Shown: positions 40,301 to 52,500, numbered from the stretch's first letter. The stretch is 64,000 bases of DNA from Symbiodinium natans (GCA_905221605.1 CAJNDS010000104.1:130001-194000); one strand, 5' to 3'. Notes: generated by a model not told the origin, from the letters alone. A program made the numbers and translations.

Positions 40301-42990
40301 GCCCACCCCCACATTCCCACACCCGCGTCCACATGCCCACATGCACGTCCGCACAAACGCGCGCCCCTGCATAACAGGGCCTTAGGATCGGAGGTTGCGG
40401 AAGTACGATGCTTGGTTAATGTTAAGGTCTTGGATTTAGGCTAGTTCTGGTCTGGGGATCATCTTCTCCCTAACCCTAGGCCGGCCCGAATTGTTGTAAA
40501 CAACCGTGCCTTTCAATACATGCGCCCTTCTCCCCTCCCCCCGGAAGTGTCCCCGCAACTAAAGACATGAACCCTCAACACCATCTTCACCGCGCGGCTG
40601 GTGTGCAGCCGAGTTTCAATGGTCCAGCACAAACACACGGATCACGTATAGCCGCAACTTGAAGGACTGCAGGCCTTGCAGTGCAAGTACCAACTCAATG
40701 CATGGGTCAACTTTAAGAACGCACCTTGCAGTTCTGTTGCGGTCTCCAGTCCTCGCAGCAGCTTGGTGTTCATGGTCTTAGTCGGTGCTACCCGCTGAAG
40801 GCACTCTAGCCGAGCTCTTGCATGTGCCGAGCTTTGCCGTTCGGATGACCCTCCATGCGGTGGACGCTTGTGACAGGGATAAACTGGATGATTTGGCCTT
40901 CGACGCAAAAGCACTCTAAACCCTGAATTTCCTGGATCCGAAAAACCGCTGTCAGACCCGAAGCACTTCTCACGCGTGTTATCCAGGCCATGAGCGCCTG
41001 CGAGAAGGGCCGACTTTGGTCCCAGGCCCTGAGGCCTGGAGCCTCTGCGGCTTTTTTACTTAAACCCCGTCAACTGGATGCCCCCAAGCCCTCTAGACTT
41101 GCAGGCCGCCAGGGTTTGAAAGTAAGTTTATGTTCTGGTTTTTTAATACCTTAGGGTGCTGATTTGTGACGATCTGCCCATAAGCCCTTCAGTAGAATAT
41201 GTCAATCCTGTGCCTGTTGCCTTCAGTCCCGCCATTTTGGAGGCTCCTCGCCCGCATGTGGACATCGGAGATCGTGCCTGAGGTGGGCTAAACCTTGCAC
41301 TCTACACCTGAGGCCATTTAGGTTTTTGGTGTGTGGGCTGGGGTTGTGATGCAGGGCTCCCCTACAACCTTCGTCATCCAAACCTCCTTTCCCGTGCACC
41401 CTGGCCGCCTTTTCAGAGGTCGCCCCTCTGACGAAACTGTAGGGTGCTGCTTAACCCTAAACCCTATGCTCCAACCCAAAACCTTAAGCCATCCTATGCC
41501 CAAAGCCCTAACAATGCCGGCCAGCTCCAGGTCGTGGCCGTCACCGCGGCTCTTGGAGCCGTGGCCTCCAGTGCCAAGTGGGAGAAGGCGCCACGGGCTC
41601 GGAGAGGTTTCAGTATTTAGGCTTCTTCGGGTTTAGGATTACGGGTTAGGGTTGAGGGCGTTTTCAATACAACAGGCACATCTGGGCACTTGTTGTGGGA
41701 GGCAAGAAACGCGTCTCCTTTTGGGCAACGAAGGCTAAGGTGTGTCTGCTGAAACTGTAGACAATTTTACTAATTTTACCCTTACCATTAACAGACGCCC
41801 AGGCTCTGGCTGCTCTCAGCTGCTGGGCCTTCCCCCACAGGCGGGGAAGGGTTTTGGGGAGTTGTTTTTGGTTGCATCCCCTAGCATCTACTGGGTGATG
41901 CTGAAAGATGGGGGGGGGGGTGGCCGGTTCCCGTGCAGGCCCTACATGGAATGACTCCTGCAGCCCTGACCTTGGACAGGGCTGCCGCGCAACACGGCCA
42001 CGCTGAACGCCGCCAGCAGCGCTTGCAGACTCGGGGCTTCCTGGGCGATGGCCTTGGCCCTGTTGAATACGGGCCACTTGGGCCACAGTTATGCCACAAT
42101 GATGCCACAACGATGCCACAACAGCGGCAAAGCATTCGTCGTTTTCATCGGCCGTGAGATGATTCCGTCAGGCTCCCAGGAGCCCGAGCCCAGCATCGCC
42201 GCTTTTCGTGCTGCGCTGGCTGCCGCCGAGGCCGCCGGTGAGCCGGCGGCCTCGAAGGCGGCCGAGCGGGGCCTCTGGCGTTGCGCGGCGCGTGGCCAGG
42301 GGCGCAGTGCACCCAAGCACCACGGTGAGTATGCTCCTTGGCAGCTCCGTATGAATGATCCCACCTCAGGCATTTCCTGTGAGTTGAGCATGAAATAGCA
42401 TGAACATGCCGCATTATTGTGTGATGTATGTCATTATGAGGATACAGGGTTCTCATCTGCAGACACCAGGATCCTTCTGCTGCCGAAAGCTTGGTGGCTT
42501 CCGAAGTGCACAGTGTACACTTGGGTGCCGTGCATGCAGTGCTGGCAATACCACGCCATGCAGCACCGTGCGAATCCTAACCCTGCAAGCCCGGCGTTTC
42601 CCGAGCATGGGCCCTTACAGCTTACAAGGCTTACGCCCAAGCAAACCCTTATGAAACTCAGGCCGGCGCCACGTCGCAGCTGGCCTCCTCAGGGACGCGG
42701 CTTGCTGGCCGTTTGCTCGATGGCAGCGCCTTGCAAGTGCTGGCGGCCCTCACAGGCATCGCTTTCGGGGACAGACAGCCACGAGGTGGTTCGGAGTGTG
42801 GGGTTGGGGAAAGTTTGGGGGGGGGGGAGGAAGGGCACTCATGTCGTTTGGGCTATAAGGAGGACGTTTTTGCGTTGGATGGCGGTTCTCGAGGCCGCGG
42901 CACCTCCGCAGCGCGGGACTTCTATGATGTGGGGAGCCTCAATGCGCGCCTGGCAACAGAGCACGGCAGCCAGGGGCCCACCGGGCAGGA
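36954..42990 (+). CDS. Pentatricopeptide-repeat (PPR) protein gene in many exons
   Basis: PPR proteins bind organelle RNA for editing, cleavage or stabilisation; dinoflagellates carry many. PPR helix signatures appear in exon after exon: FNMAIDRCAK-VGRWE, EPDAVSYTAAMS-ACKSASQWRGALALM, LNLFALSAAW, AMSACEKGRLWSQAL, VVAVTAALGAVASSAKWEKA, TATLNAASSACRLGASWAMA and PSIAAFRAALAAAEAAGEPA. Several joins fall inside a motif in phase 0 using GC donors. No start or stop codon could be assigned, and targeting cannot be judged. The family call is good. That all pieces form one gene is inferred from order, strand and spacing. Confidence 0.7.
37588..37650 (+). CDS. PPR gene exon candidate (VGRWE)
   Basis: Reads VGRWEISAAGRGKRGAHRA after GTGCAG, giving CAK-VGRWE, the usual CAKxGxW PPR loop. 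The end is uncertain. Confidence 0.4.
37770..37840. repeat. TA/TTCATA-rich microsatellite
   Basis: TATACATACATATATAT followed by TATTCA repeats. Confidence 0.85.
38131..38172 (+). CDS. PPR gene exon (EPDAVSYTAAMS)
   Basis: Fourteen codons, ASEPDAVSYTAAMS, after AATGCAG. The GC donor at 38173 gives a perfect motif join AMS-ACKSASQW. Confidence 0.75.
38449..38517 (+). CDS. PPR gene exon (ACKSASQWRGALALM)
   Basis: Reads ACKSASQWRGALALMKEAEQ then AAE after CCCCAG; the donor is near 38518. Confidence 0.78.
39242..39290 (+). CDS. PPR-like exon candidate
   Basis: Reads LALNLFALSAAWASLG between GAGGCAG and a GTTTCTC donor (39291). It fits the first PPR helix pattern. Confidence 0.45.
39950..40375. 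repeat. CAC- and CG-rich low-complexity tract
   Basis: CACACCCACACCC-type sequence with alternating purine-pyrimidine blocks (40062-40094; 40125-40145). All + frames stay open (THTHTH, AHARTRA), as expected from composition. Confidence 0.85.
40987..41034 (+). CDS. PPR gene exon (AMSACEKGRLWSQAL)
   Basis: Reads AMSACEKGRLWSQALR after ATCCAG, a textbook PPR motif of the dinoflagellate type. Confidence 0.75.
41531..41606 (+). CDS. PPR gene exon
   Basis: Reads VVAVTAALGAVASSAKWEKA then PRAR after CTCCAG. The donor is GT at 41607 or GC at 41588. Confidence 0.65.
41980..42070 (+). CDS. PPR gene exon
   Basis: Reads LPRNTATLNAASSACRLGAS then WAMALALLN after GGACAG; a clear PPR pair of helices. The end is approximate. 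Confidence 0.7.
42172..42324 (+). CDS. PPR gene exon, Ala-rich
   Basis: Reads SQEPEPSIAAFRAALAAAEA then AGEPAASKAAERGLWRCAAR between CCGTCAG and a strong CACG|GTGAGT donor (42325). Confidence 0.65.
42680..42760 (+). CDS. Exon candidate downstream of PPR exons
   Basis: Reads LASSGTRLAGRLLDGSALQV then LAALTG after TCGCAG. The donor is not fixed. Confidence 0.45.
42912..42990 (+). CDS. Exon candidate downstream of PPR exons
   Basis: Reads RDFYDVGSLNARLATEHGSQ then GPTGQE after CCGCAG, followed by GC at about 42991. Confidence 0.45.
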
Positions 42991-43870
42991 GGCCTGTTTT
43001 TTTTTATTTATATTTTTCTCTTCGGATCTGCTTCGCTCTAGGAGTCTGCAGGTTGCTCTGAGAGATTGCCAGCCTTTTGAAGTATAAGCTACAGCTCCAG
43101 AACAACCCCTCAAGCAGCAAGCTGCACTGGCATCCGTTTCGTTCACGATCCCAACCCTCAGAAGTAGGGAGCCGCAGGCAGTTGCCGTTTTGTTCAGATT
43201 TGCGCCGCCCTCAGAAGTAGGAGTCGTCATCGGCGGATATCGGCAGTATCGGCTGCAAGCGGGTCAGCACCAAGACGGCCGATGCACGTTCACAATTCCG
43301 GTGACGGAAGTGGCTACGTTGCACAGGGAGTCGAACGTGATCGCTTTTTCAAGAGATCACTCTCATGTTTTTTATTGGCAGCTTGCCACGCTGTTGCTTT
43401 GATGGTGCACGAATGTGCACAAGTTTCTTCCCGAGGCTTGCCCCGCCTCAAAATGATCTTGGTTTCCAGTTCGTAGAATGGCTGATGTGCCACGACCGCC
43501 GACACATGCACCAGGCAGCCTCTGAACACTTCCTTCCAACCATGCTCACCATGGTGGTAAAGCTCACTGCGTTCCTCCCTCCGCGAAATGTTGGCGGGAG
43601 CTCACCTGGTGGTGAAGACGCTCGCTGCGCTCAATTGGTGCCACCCCATCCGACAAAGCTTCTGCAGCACTCGCTCTTTCAGAGTCAGCCCTTTCAGAAT
43701 GGTCGCAGAAGCTTGCATGGATACAAAAAGATCCCTGAAGGAGCCTTAGATTCTCCACACATCCCCACACCCTTGCAGGATCTTTCAATCAGCCCCTTAA
43801 AGCTAAACCCAAAAACCCCAAACCCCAAACCCTAAACCCCAAATCTACTGCAGTCTCCTTGGACACCCAG
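42991..43870. other. No supported gene
   Basis: A T-rich run near 43000 and short C-rich telomere-like sequence at 43800-43845 just before the next exon candidate. Open frames here lack family signatures. Confidence 0.5.
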
Positions 43871-43960
43871 CGCCCGCCGGGCGCTGGCGTCGGCTTTGCC
43901 ATCGCCCGCGCCTTCCGCGGCAGCCGCAGCGCAGCTTGCTGCCTGGTACGAGGCCACGCG
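43871..43960 (+). CDS. Ala-rich exon candidate
   Basis: Reads ARRALASALPSPAPSAAAAA then QLAAWYEATR after CACCCAG. All three frames are open because the sequence is GC-rich, so this is tentative. Confidence 0.35.
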
Positions 43961-45099
43961 TGGTTGGTTCGGGTTTTCAGAGGCCTTTTTTCAAGGTTTA
44001 GATTGCGGAAAGTCTTGGGGGGGGCACACTTTCTTGCCTTAGCTTTTCAGCCATTGGCCGGGCAGGGGTTTGGTGTCCAAGTTTTCCTGGGTTGAGATGA
44101 GAGATTTCATCATCATCATCATCAGGTATCAGGCATGAGGAGGCGAAGTGGGTACCGTGATTGCATGTGCCTATATTGGCAACCACTTCTAAAAGGGGGA
44201 AACAGTGCAAGCTGTGCCTGGGGTGTGGGGATTTTGAACATGCCAGCGCCCAAAAGTCGACTCGCTCAGGGCTCAGGCGGTTCGGGGACTTTGGGGAGTT
44301 TAGGGTTCAGCTCTGACTTCGAGGTTTCTAGGAAAACCCCCGATGTGGCCCAGCACCTGACACAGCGTGTTTAGTTTTCAGTGATCTTCGACTCGTAAAC
44401 TCCAACGACAGCCTGAAGCCCCAAACATGCGAAACCCTCAAGCCCCGAACCCCCTACACCTCTAACGCCTCCGAAAGCCAAAACCCTGACAGGCCCCCCT
44501 CACAAGCTCCATGCCCTGAGAGATGAACGACCTCTGGAGCACAGGCTTTCCCCAAACCTCCCAGAAAGACTTAAAGAGGTACCAAGAATCTCAGTCTAAG
44601 CCCTAAATTGCGAGGGTTTAGGGTTGCTGGTTCAGGGCTTACGGGGAATACTTATCTTTATGAGGGGTCCCCTGAGACGAAGGCTGACCTGGCATCTCGG
44701 CCGTTCGAGCAGATCTGGGACCGGGGGGCTTCTGCAGATTCTGCATTTCTGGAATTGGTGTGGATTCGAGTTTCTGGGGATGCTGTCGCGGGGCGTACAT
44801 TTTATGTTGCCATCAGAAGGAAATCATGTTGTTTGCAATAGGTCGCTATTCTGGTAACTTGTTTTAAGCTCCTTCACTAGAACCCTGGTTTAGGTTTCAG
44901 GTTTGGGTTCTTCCCCGACCGGAATATGAACGTCACAGCCGTATACCCAAGCGCATCCCATATGGGTAGTATGGTTTCCATTCCCAGCATCCCCAAAGGA
45001 ACCCTAGACTCTCAACGATAACATACATGTAAACCCTGTTTCGTATAGGTCAGAGTTGTCATAGCCTTATGAATCAGCCCATCATCGCGGCCCATCCAG
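43961..45099. other. No supported gene
   Basis: An ATC microsatellite (44106-44126), C-rich telomere-like sequence (44400-44490), and G-rich copies around 44610. Confidence 0.5.
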
Positions 45100-45244
45100 G
45101 CCCTGCCGGTCAAGCGCGCGCCTTGGCATTCATTGCCCGCCATGCGCCGACGGATATCGGTGCTGCTGCGCGACCTGCGGCATATCGTTTTCGGAAAAAG
45201 CGATCTCCGAACCTTTACTCAGATGATGACGGCCTTGGCTACAG
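45100..45244 (+). CDS. Well-supported exon of unknown gene
   Basis: Forty-eight codons, ALPVKRAPWHSLPAMRRRIS, VLLRDLRHIVFGKSDLRTFT, QMMTALAT, between ATCCAG and ACAG|GTAGTT. Basic with amphipathic helices. No family recognised; it may belong to the PPR gene or to the IQ-rich gene. Confidence 0.6.
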
Positions 45245-45693
45245 GTAGTTGCTGATCTCAGCCCAAGCCACAAATCCCAGCCCCCTTGTTGAGCTACTGA
45301 CGCCGTTTTGCAATTCTCAACTATATAGCACTTGCCATGCTCTTTCTATGGACCCTGAATATGCAAGAGGGCGGGAGCCAGGACAAGTTGGGAACGCTGC
45401 GCAAGGTCGCCAAGGACGGGCTTGCTTGGTTTCAGGGTCACAGGGTTTGGGGGTTCAGGGTTCACATCCTCCAGCTTCCATGCCCGCTAGGCAGCCTAAG
45501 CCCACATACTGCGAAGTCTCGACATGAAACCCGTGGCCTGGAGCTCCAGTCAGATGTCTGGGGCCCCGCTGCTCTCACCTTAAGAACCCCCAACCTATGT
45601 GTCGGTTCCCGAAGGATTTTGTAAGGTTATGCGCCACCGGAGCTTGGGTTCGGCCCTCCAGGCTAAGCCCCCCCCCCTCCCCCCCGCTGGGAG

Positions 45694-45745
45694 GATCCCG
45701 AGCTGAAGCCCGTGAAGCTCCATCTTGCTTCCTGGGGCAAGTACC
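45694..45745 (+). CDS. Exon candidate
   Basis: Reads DPELKPVKLHLASWGKYLGG after TGGGAG. A second frame (SRAEAREAPSC) is also open, so the frame is uncertain. Confidence 0.3.
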
Positions 45746-45969
45746 TCGGAGGGCTAGCGCGACCTTCCGCTACCCCTCCGAATGCCCGGTGTTGGGGAGC
45801 TTTGGGGCTTGGGGTTTGAATTCCTGAATCCCCTACCCCAAATCTTCGTCGGGCTCCCCAACGTGCAGACTACGCGCCAGTCGCGTGCTCTGTGCCGTTG
45901 CCTAAGGATACTGCACGGAGAAGGATGTTGACATCGCCCGCTACTCAGTACGGGAGCCGCAGCACACTC

Positions 45970-46100
45970 CCACTCTAAACCCTAAACCCCAAACCCTGAA
46001 CCCTGAACCTTAAACCCTACACTCTACACCCTACACCCTAAGCCCTAAACCCTAAGCCCAAACCCTAAACCCTAAACCCTACACTCTACACCCTACACCG
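45970..46100. repeat. C-rich telomere-like array
   Basis: CCCTAAACC, CCCTGAACC and CCCTACACT units upstream of the exon at 46144. Confidence 0.88.
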
Positions 46101-46143
46101 AGAGGATCCCGAGAATGCCGAGCAAAGGCACCCTCGCGCCCAG

Positions 46144-46197
46144 GTTGCGGCGGGCTTGATCGAGGGCATCTCCCTGCTTCGGCCCAACGACCTGGAG
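46144..46197 (+). CDS. Exon (VAAGLIEGISLLRPNDLE)
   Basis: Eighteen codons in phase 0 between GCCCAG and GAG|GTGCCATTAGGG. Preceded by a C-rich array and followed by a long G-rich array (46205-46520). No family recognised. Confidence 0.55.
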
Positions 46198-46204
46198 GTG
46201 CCAT

Positions 46205-46530
46205 TAGGGTTTAGGGTTTCGGGTTTCGGGTTTAGGGTTTAGGGTTCAGGGTTGCCTTCTCTGGGGTTCGAGGGTTTGGGGGTTTGAGGGGGGTTTCGGG
46301 AGGTTTTGGGGGTTTGGGGGTTTAGGGGTTTAGGAGGTTTAGGGGAGGTTTAAGGGGGGTTTGGGGGGTTTAGGGGGTTTGGTTTGGGAGTTGGAGGGAG
46401 GGTTTGGGGTTGAAGGGGTACGGGGTTGAGAGTTTATCGGGGTTTAGGGTTTAAGGGTTCTAAAGGTTTAGGAAATTTAGGGGTTTAGGGTTGACGGTTT
46501 AATTCTGGGGTTGAGGGTCCATTTTTTTTC
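46205..46530. repeat. G-rich telomere-like array
   Basis: GGGTTTA grading into GGGTTTGGGGG and GAGGTTTAGGGG; the longest G-rich arm in the window. Confidence 0.85.
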
Positions 46531-46814
46531 AAATTTAGGGTGTAGGGATTGGCATGTTTCTTCCTAAGGGTTTAGGGTTTAGGCTGTTTAGGGTTAGCAT
46601 TTTGGGGCTCTTCAGGGCTGGCAACGTCGGGCCCAGGGTTTGGGCTAGGATCCAGAATGTATCGTATGCCCATTGCCTGAGACTGAGGTTTCCTTGTGTG
46701 CGACAGGGGTTTGGGGTTGAGGGTTTGGGGTTTGGGGTTTTGCCCGAAACCCTAAACCCTAAATCCTTAATCCCCCTAAACCCTAAACCCTGAGCCTGTC
46801 TCTGCCCCTGGCAG

Positions 46815-46862
46815 GCCCTGGGAGTGTCTGAGCCGTGGATTTATTGAGACCTGTGAACTCCG
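46815..46862 (+). CDS. Exon candidate (PWECLSRGFIETCELRG)
   Basis: Reads PWECLSRGFIETCELRG after CTGGCAG|G. It breaks the usual rule, since a C-rich array follows and not a G-rich one. Confidence 0.35.
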
Positions 46863-46974
46863 CGGGCAAAAAAGGGGCGCAGTCCGCTGTAACCCTCAAG
46901 ACCCTAGCCAAAAGCACCATAAGACCCGAAGCCATAGACTGCTCGGGCCTAAACCCTAAACCCTAAACCCTAAA

Positions 46975-47058
46975 CCCCAAAACCCTAAAACCCTAAAACC
47001 CTAAAACCCTAAAACCCTAAAACCCTAAAACCCTAAAACCCTAAAACCCTAAAACCCT
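46975..47058. repeat. 8-bp CCCTAAAA array
   Basis: About ten tandem CCCTAAAA units (8-bp period), against the 7-bp period elsewhere. Confidence 0.93.
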
Positions 47059-47772
47059 AAACTCCTGCCACCTCCAAAGTTCAAAGGCCCCAGCCTTGAA
47101 CCCCAGAAGTTTGGAGGCTAGGGTTGAGTCCGGGTTCGTCCCAACGGGTTCCGGGCTTACTCATCCAAATGGGACTCCAACGATTAGGGGCCTATAAGGC
47201 TTTAGGGGTTTAGAAGGGTTCCCAAAAAAACTAAACCCTAAACCCTCAAGACCAGGAGAGATTAGAAACTGTATGTGGCCTCATCGTGAATGTCCCATCA
47301 AACCTCAGGGTTCCAAGAAAGGCACCTGAAAGATTGCCAGCCTCCCCGCGCCCCGCCCCACTCCCCCCCGGTTCTAAGACGAATATATTCCCCCCAAATG
47401 AAAGGCTCCCCACTTTACGCCAGCCCCAAATTTTTAACCGAAACGGCTACTCAAGCCTTTGAAAACTCCCCAAAGTCCCCACGAAACAAAAACCGAAACA
47501 CGCCCAAACCCCGCCCACACCTGCCCCAAATCAAAAGCCGAAACTCCCCAAAGCCCCCGTAATCAAAGAAAAGCCGAAACCCAAACCCACCCAAAACCCG
47601 CCCCCAAAGCAAAGCCGAAACCCGCCTAAAGCAAAAACCGAAACTCTCGCCCAAAACTTTCGCCCAACACTCCGGACCCAAGGCCTGTGCAATTTCTATC
47701 TTCTATAAAGCCGGAAACCTGAGCTCAAGGGGCCTAAGAAGTTTAGGGGGCCCAAAACCGCCTGCGGCCGAG

Positions 47773-47829
47773 TCCTGGTTGGCGGTCCGGAGATTTCGCG
47801 CTCAGAAGTCCAAGCTGATCGCCTGGGCC
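47773..47829 (+). CDS. IQ-like exon ([17 protein letters not shown])
   Basis: Reads [20 protein letters not shown] after GCCGAG; a G-rich array begins at about 47836. Confidence 0.5.
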
Positions 47830-49222
47830 ACAGATTCAGGGTTTAGGGTTCGGGGTTTAGGATTCAGGGTTTAGGGTTGTTTATGGGTTTAGGTCTAGGG
47901 GTTTTACGGTTTCAGAGGTTTAAGAGTTTAGGGGTTTTAGGGTTCAGGGGTTGGTTTCAGGGTTCCAGTGTTTAGGGGTTTCAGGGTGCAGTGAAGGGTT
48001 AAAGGGTTTCAGGGTCTGAGCATGTGCGGGGTCAGGGTTTGCGGAAGCAGAGTTGTATGGCTTAAGGGATTCGGGGCTTAAGTGGGCTGGTTGTTAGGGT
48101 GTCCCGGCTGTAGTATCAGGCCAAGAGTTTGGGGGTTCAAGGGTTCAGTGCATTAGGACGACATCAGAGGCGCATGATTTGGCAATGGGCAACCCACCAA
48201 ACATATTTTGACGATTCCTATCACCCAACGATGATGGGGGTCCTTCTTTCAGGGGGGCCTTTGGGCAACTTACCAACTTGGTAGCCCGGTGGTACCCTTT
48301 CACCTTTTTTGTTGTTGGTTCTGGAGTAACCAACCCAAAGAAGGGTGCGCTTATCTTAATGTGGTTACTGGGCTACCAAGCCAAATCATGAAATGCCCCC
48401 CATGAGTTCTGAGTATGAACCTGGACTCACGGCTCCATTTGAGGGAGCTCGCTTCGGGCCTCAGGCCATGCAAGCAAGGTGGCGGCGCTACCAGGGAGTG
48501 AAAGACGAGGCGGCCAACGGATACCCCCAAGCCGAAGGTTAGGGGTTTGCAAGTTTAGGGTTTAGGGTTTAGGAAAATACGCTGGAGCTCCACAACTCTA
48601 CAACTACAACCCTAAACGCCCTCCAAAATCTGAGTGTAGAAGCTTGTCAGTTCCTTCCGGCCTCCAGAATGCGGGTACAAGTGCGGCAGAACCACCACCA
48701 CAAAATGTTATCCCTAGCACGTCGTGTTTTGAAGCTTTGGTGCAAGGTTCCAGGCACCACCCTGTTGAGGTTTCTCTGGACAGGATGCAAGTAGGGGCTG
48801 ACTGAATTGAGGCATCGGCCTCACGATTTACTCTGCCCGGCTTTCTCGTTTCTTCTGTCCCTGGGATTCCTCCAAACGAAGGACCCCAGATGCGGGTCCC
48901 CCCCCCCCCCCCCCCCCCCCCAAACAAGAAAAGGGACCCTTCTCTCCCTAATATCCCCAAGCCCTAAGCCTCAACCCAACTTAGGTTATTTCCCCCAAAT
49001 TCACCTGCGAGAGGTGCAGAAGCGACGCAGGAAGCGGCAACTGAGGGGCCAGGGGCCTCAAGTTACCCAGAGAGTCGGGGAGGTAACGGGTTAGGAATTG
49101 TTTTTGTGTTTTTGTTTTTGGGTGGGGGGGAGGGCTTGGGTATATACAGGCCTAGACAGGGTAAGACAAGGGTGCATATATACATAAACAAATATATACA
49201 TATACATATACATTTGCACATG

Positions 49223-49255
<33 letters not shown>

Positions 49256-49495
49256 GTGCATGTGCATGTACATTACATATACATATACCTATATTTCTTC
49301 ACATACTTTTTCACATGCATATGCATATGCATATGCATATCCATATGCATATGCATATACACATACATATACATACACATATACAGATACAGATACATAT
49401 ACACATACATATACACATACATATACATATACATATACAGATACATATACACATACATATACAAAAAACATATACACATACATATACACATACAC

Positions 49496-49546
<51 letters not shown>

Positions 49547-52500
49547 CATGTACATATACATATACACACACACGTATATACATACATGCGTGCATGCATA
49601 AATACATGCATGCATACATGCATGCATACATACCTACATACATGCGTGCATGCCTGCATACACACACATATACGTATTTACATATCTGCTGCGCTGGGCC
49701 TCAAGACATGGGGCCCAGCCCCCCTTACAAAACTCAAGATATGGGTACTCTGCCGAGCTATATAGTTTCGGGGAGAGCCCACCTGTCGGCATGTTAAGTT
49801 GCGGGCGCGGGGTAGGGCAACTATTACATGAAGGCGTAGGGTTTAGTGTTTAGAGTTGAGGGTTTAGAACCCCCACCCAAAACAAAAAACAAACAAAGTT
49901 AGGAAAGAATCTTGTGAAGGGTTCGTCGTGGCCTCCGGGCTGTGAGGCCTCTGGCGTGCTGCGGCATCCTTGGCGTCGGGAGCTTGAACCTGCACAACTC
50001 TAGGGTTTTCAGGGTTTTTAGGGTGTTTTTTTCGGGTGGGGTTGAGGATTTAAGGGTAGTTCAAAAGTTTGCGGCTTCGCGAGCTCCACCAGCCGCCGCG
50101 CAGCCCTTAAGCAGTAGCGTGAAACGTTGTAGAGTCTTAGGGTCTAGGGTAATTCCAAAGTTCCACTAAGTTTTTCAAGGGAATCGTTGCAGGGTCTGGG
50201 GTTCCAGGGAGAGTTCACCTTCGACATTCGCCTTCGACACAACAGAAGCCCTCCATTTTTGGGCTTCTGTCTTTGGAATTTAAATGAGAGGGCTCGAGAA
50301 CTGAAGGTCGCTTGTGGCAAGAGAGCTGCCAGACATTGCTGAGCAGCTGGAGCTACCGCTGCCCTTGAAATCTACCAAAACTGTATCCAAGAAGCCGATG
50401 TCCAGAATAGACATTCACCAGACAAGGAGCTTTACACAAAGGTGACAACATGACAACATGTAATAACGGTAAATCATTCCTTCAAGACCCTCTCTCGACC
50501 AGGATGTACCACGCATCGCACGAATGGCCTGAGGTATCAGCTCAGCCGTCATCGCCGTGAGATGCGCATCAAGCGGCGAGGACAGCTCATCGCCACCTTC
50601 CGCGCCTCCGGGTGGCTTTTGCCGGGCTCCCAAAGCTGCTGGGGGGTTTCTTGGGTCGGTCTGAATCGCAGGTTCTGCTCATCGGAGCCGGGAGGTTTGG
50701 GTACAGTGATGGTCAGATACAATGGAGTTTCACTTATATATATATATATATATATTTTTTTTTTAAACTTTCTCTTTATCTTTATCTTTTGCTTTCTCTT
50801 TTGCTTTGACTCTTTTGCTTTCTCTTTATTTCATTTTTTTTCTCTCTATCTCTCTCTCTGTCCTTCTGTCCTTCCCTCTGTTCACTCGCTTCAAACGGAG
50901 GACCATCAAGTGCCCCAACCCTAAGCCCAGAACCTGGATGGGATGAGTTTGCGACAGTCGTCATGATGATTACAATTTTTGTCATTGTTAAATGTGGTTG
51001 CTATTATTCTTAATTACTGTTGCTCTTACTGTTACTACTCTTATTGTTGTTCTTACTGTTATTCCTCTTGTTAGTCCTGTGCTTATGCTTCTGCGGTTGC
51101 AAGGCAGCTTCTCGGGCGCGTCCGCAGCGCGCGGCTGCAGCGGCGAGCTGGCGAGATCCGCGCCAAGTTCCGGGCGGCGGGCCAGGTTCTGCTAGGGGCC
51201 CGGATGGTGCTGAACATTACGCGGGGGTTCCGGTAAAATAGGTTTTTTTTTGTTATGTTTATTTTTTTTTGTGGGGGGAGGGGGGGTTTCCTTTAAGGGA
51301 TTCTCTTCTATTTGGGGTATAATGATGCCCATATAATTAGTTTATTGCAGTGATTCTATAGCCTATAGCAAGACACTCAACATCTACTGCAGGGTTTAGG
51401 GCTACAGGGTTAAACCCCTTCTTGGGCAGGTTCGCGAACACCTGGAACTTCTAGCCCTGAGCTTGAGAACCCTCATTCGGTGTTGAGGAGGTTACCTGTA
51501 ACAAGAACCTTGTGTGAGGGTTTGTATGAGTCTTGAAAGATGTGTTTGCGTTGTTTGGGGGAATCCGGTAGCCACTCCGCAAATCCTGAAACCACAAGCG
51601 CCCCTAAAACCCGAGACCCCTAAATTTTAAACTCCTAAAGTCCCCCCCCTAAACCTCCACAACCCCAAACCCCCAAGGCCCTCTACCCTCCAACCTCTAA
51701 AATCTTGAACCTTAGAAGCCCCCAACCCCTAAAGCCCCCTAAAGCTCCCCAACATCCCCCCGAAAAGCCCCCCACAAGCCCCCCTCCCTTAAACCCCCTA
51801 ACAAAGCCCCAAAACCCCCCAACCCCCCAACCCCCAAACCCCCAAACCCCCAAACCCCCCCCAAAACCCCCAAACCCAAACCCCCAAACCCCAAAAAAGC
51901 CCCTACAGCCCCCGAAAACCAAAGCCCCCTTAAACCCCCAACCCCCCCCCCCCCCCCAAAACCTCCCTTAAACCCTAAACCCTAAACCCTAAACCCGAAA
52001 CCCTAAACCCTAAAACCCCCCAAAAACCTCCCCAGGTGGTCCTTCAAGCGGGTGGCGCGGCGGCGGCGCCAGCACCGGGCGCGGCGGCTCCTGGGTTTGC
52101 TGCGGGCGGCTGGGTGGCTCCTGCCCGGAGCACAGGTTGGGGTTTAGGGTTTAGGGTTTCGGGTTTAGGGTTTAGGGTTTAGGGTTTTTAGGGTTTAGGG
52201 TTTAGGGTTTAGGGTTTAGGGTTTAGGGTTTAGGGTTTAGGGTTTACGCCCTAGATCATGGTTTAGGGGGGAGGGTTTCGGTTTGGGGGTTGAGGGCTTA
52301 GAGGGTGCACCGGGTTTAGGGAGAATCTGCTGCGAAATAGTCGGTACCACGATTTTCTCATCCCGGTGGTCCCTTGAATGTGGCAAAACCCTAAACCTAT
52401 ACCCAATAGCCCCAGGTCATCATCCCTCAAACCGGGAACCCTAAACCCGAAACCCTAAACCCTAAACCCGAAACCCTAAACCCTAAATCCGAAACCCTAA

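Noticed and set aside
39869-40444. 191-codon His/Thr/Ala/Pro-rich frame
   Set aside because: All three + frames are open over a CAC-rich tract; no domain and no splice-fitted borders.
49106-49765. Open frames of 100-219 codons in the ACATAT tract
   Set aside because: Pure microsatellite translation (HIHIHI, YTYTYT) on both strands.
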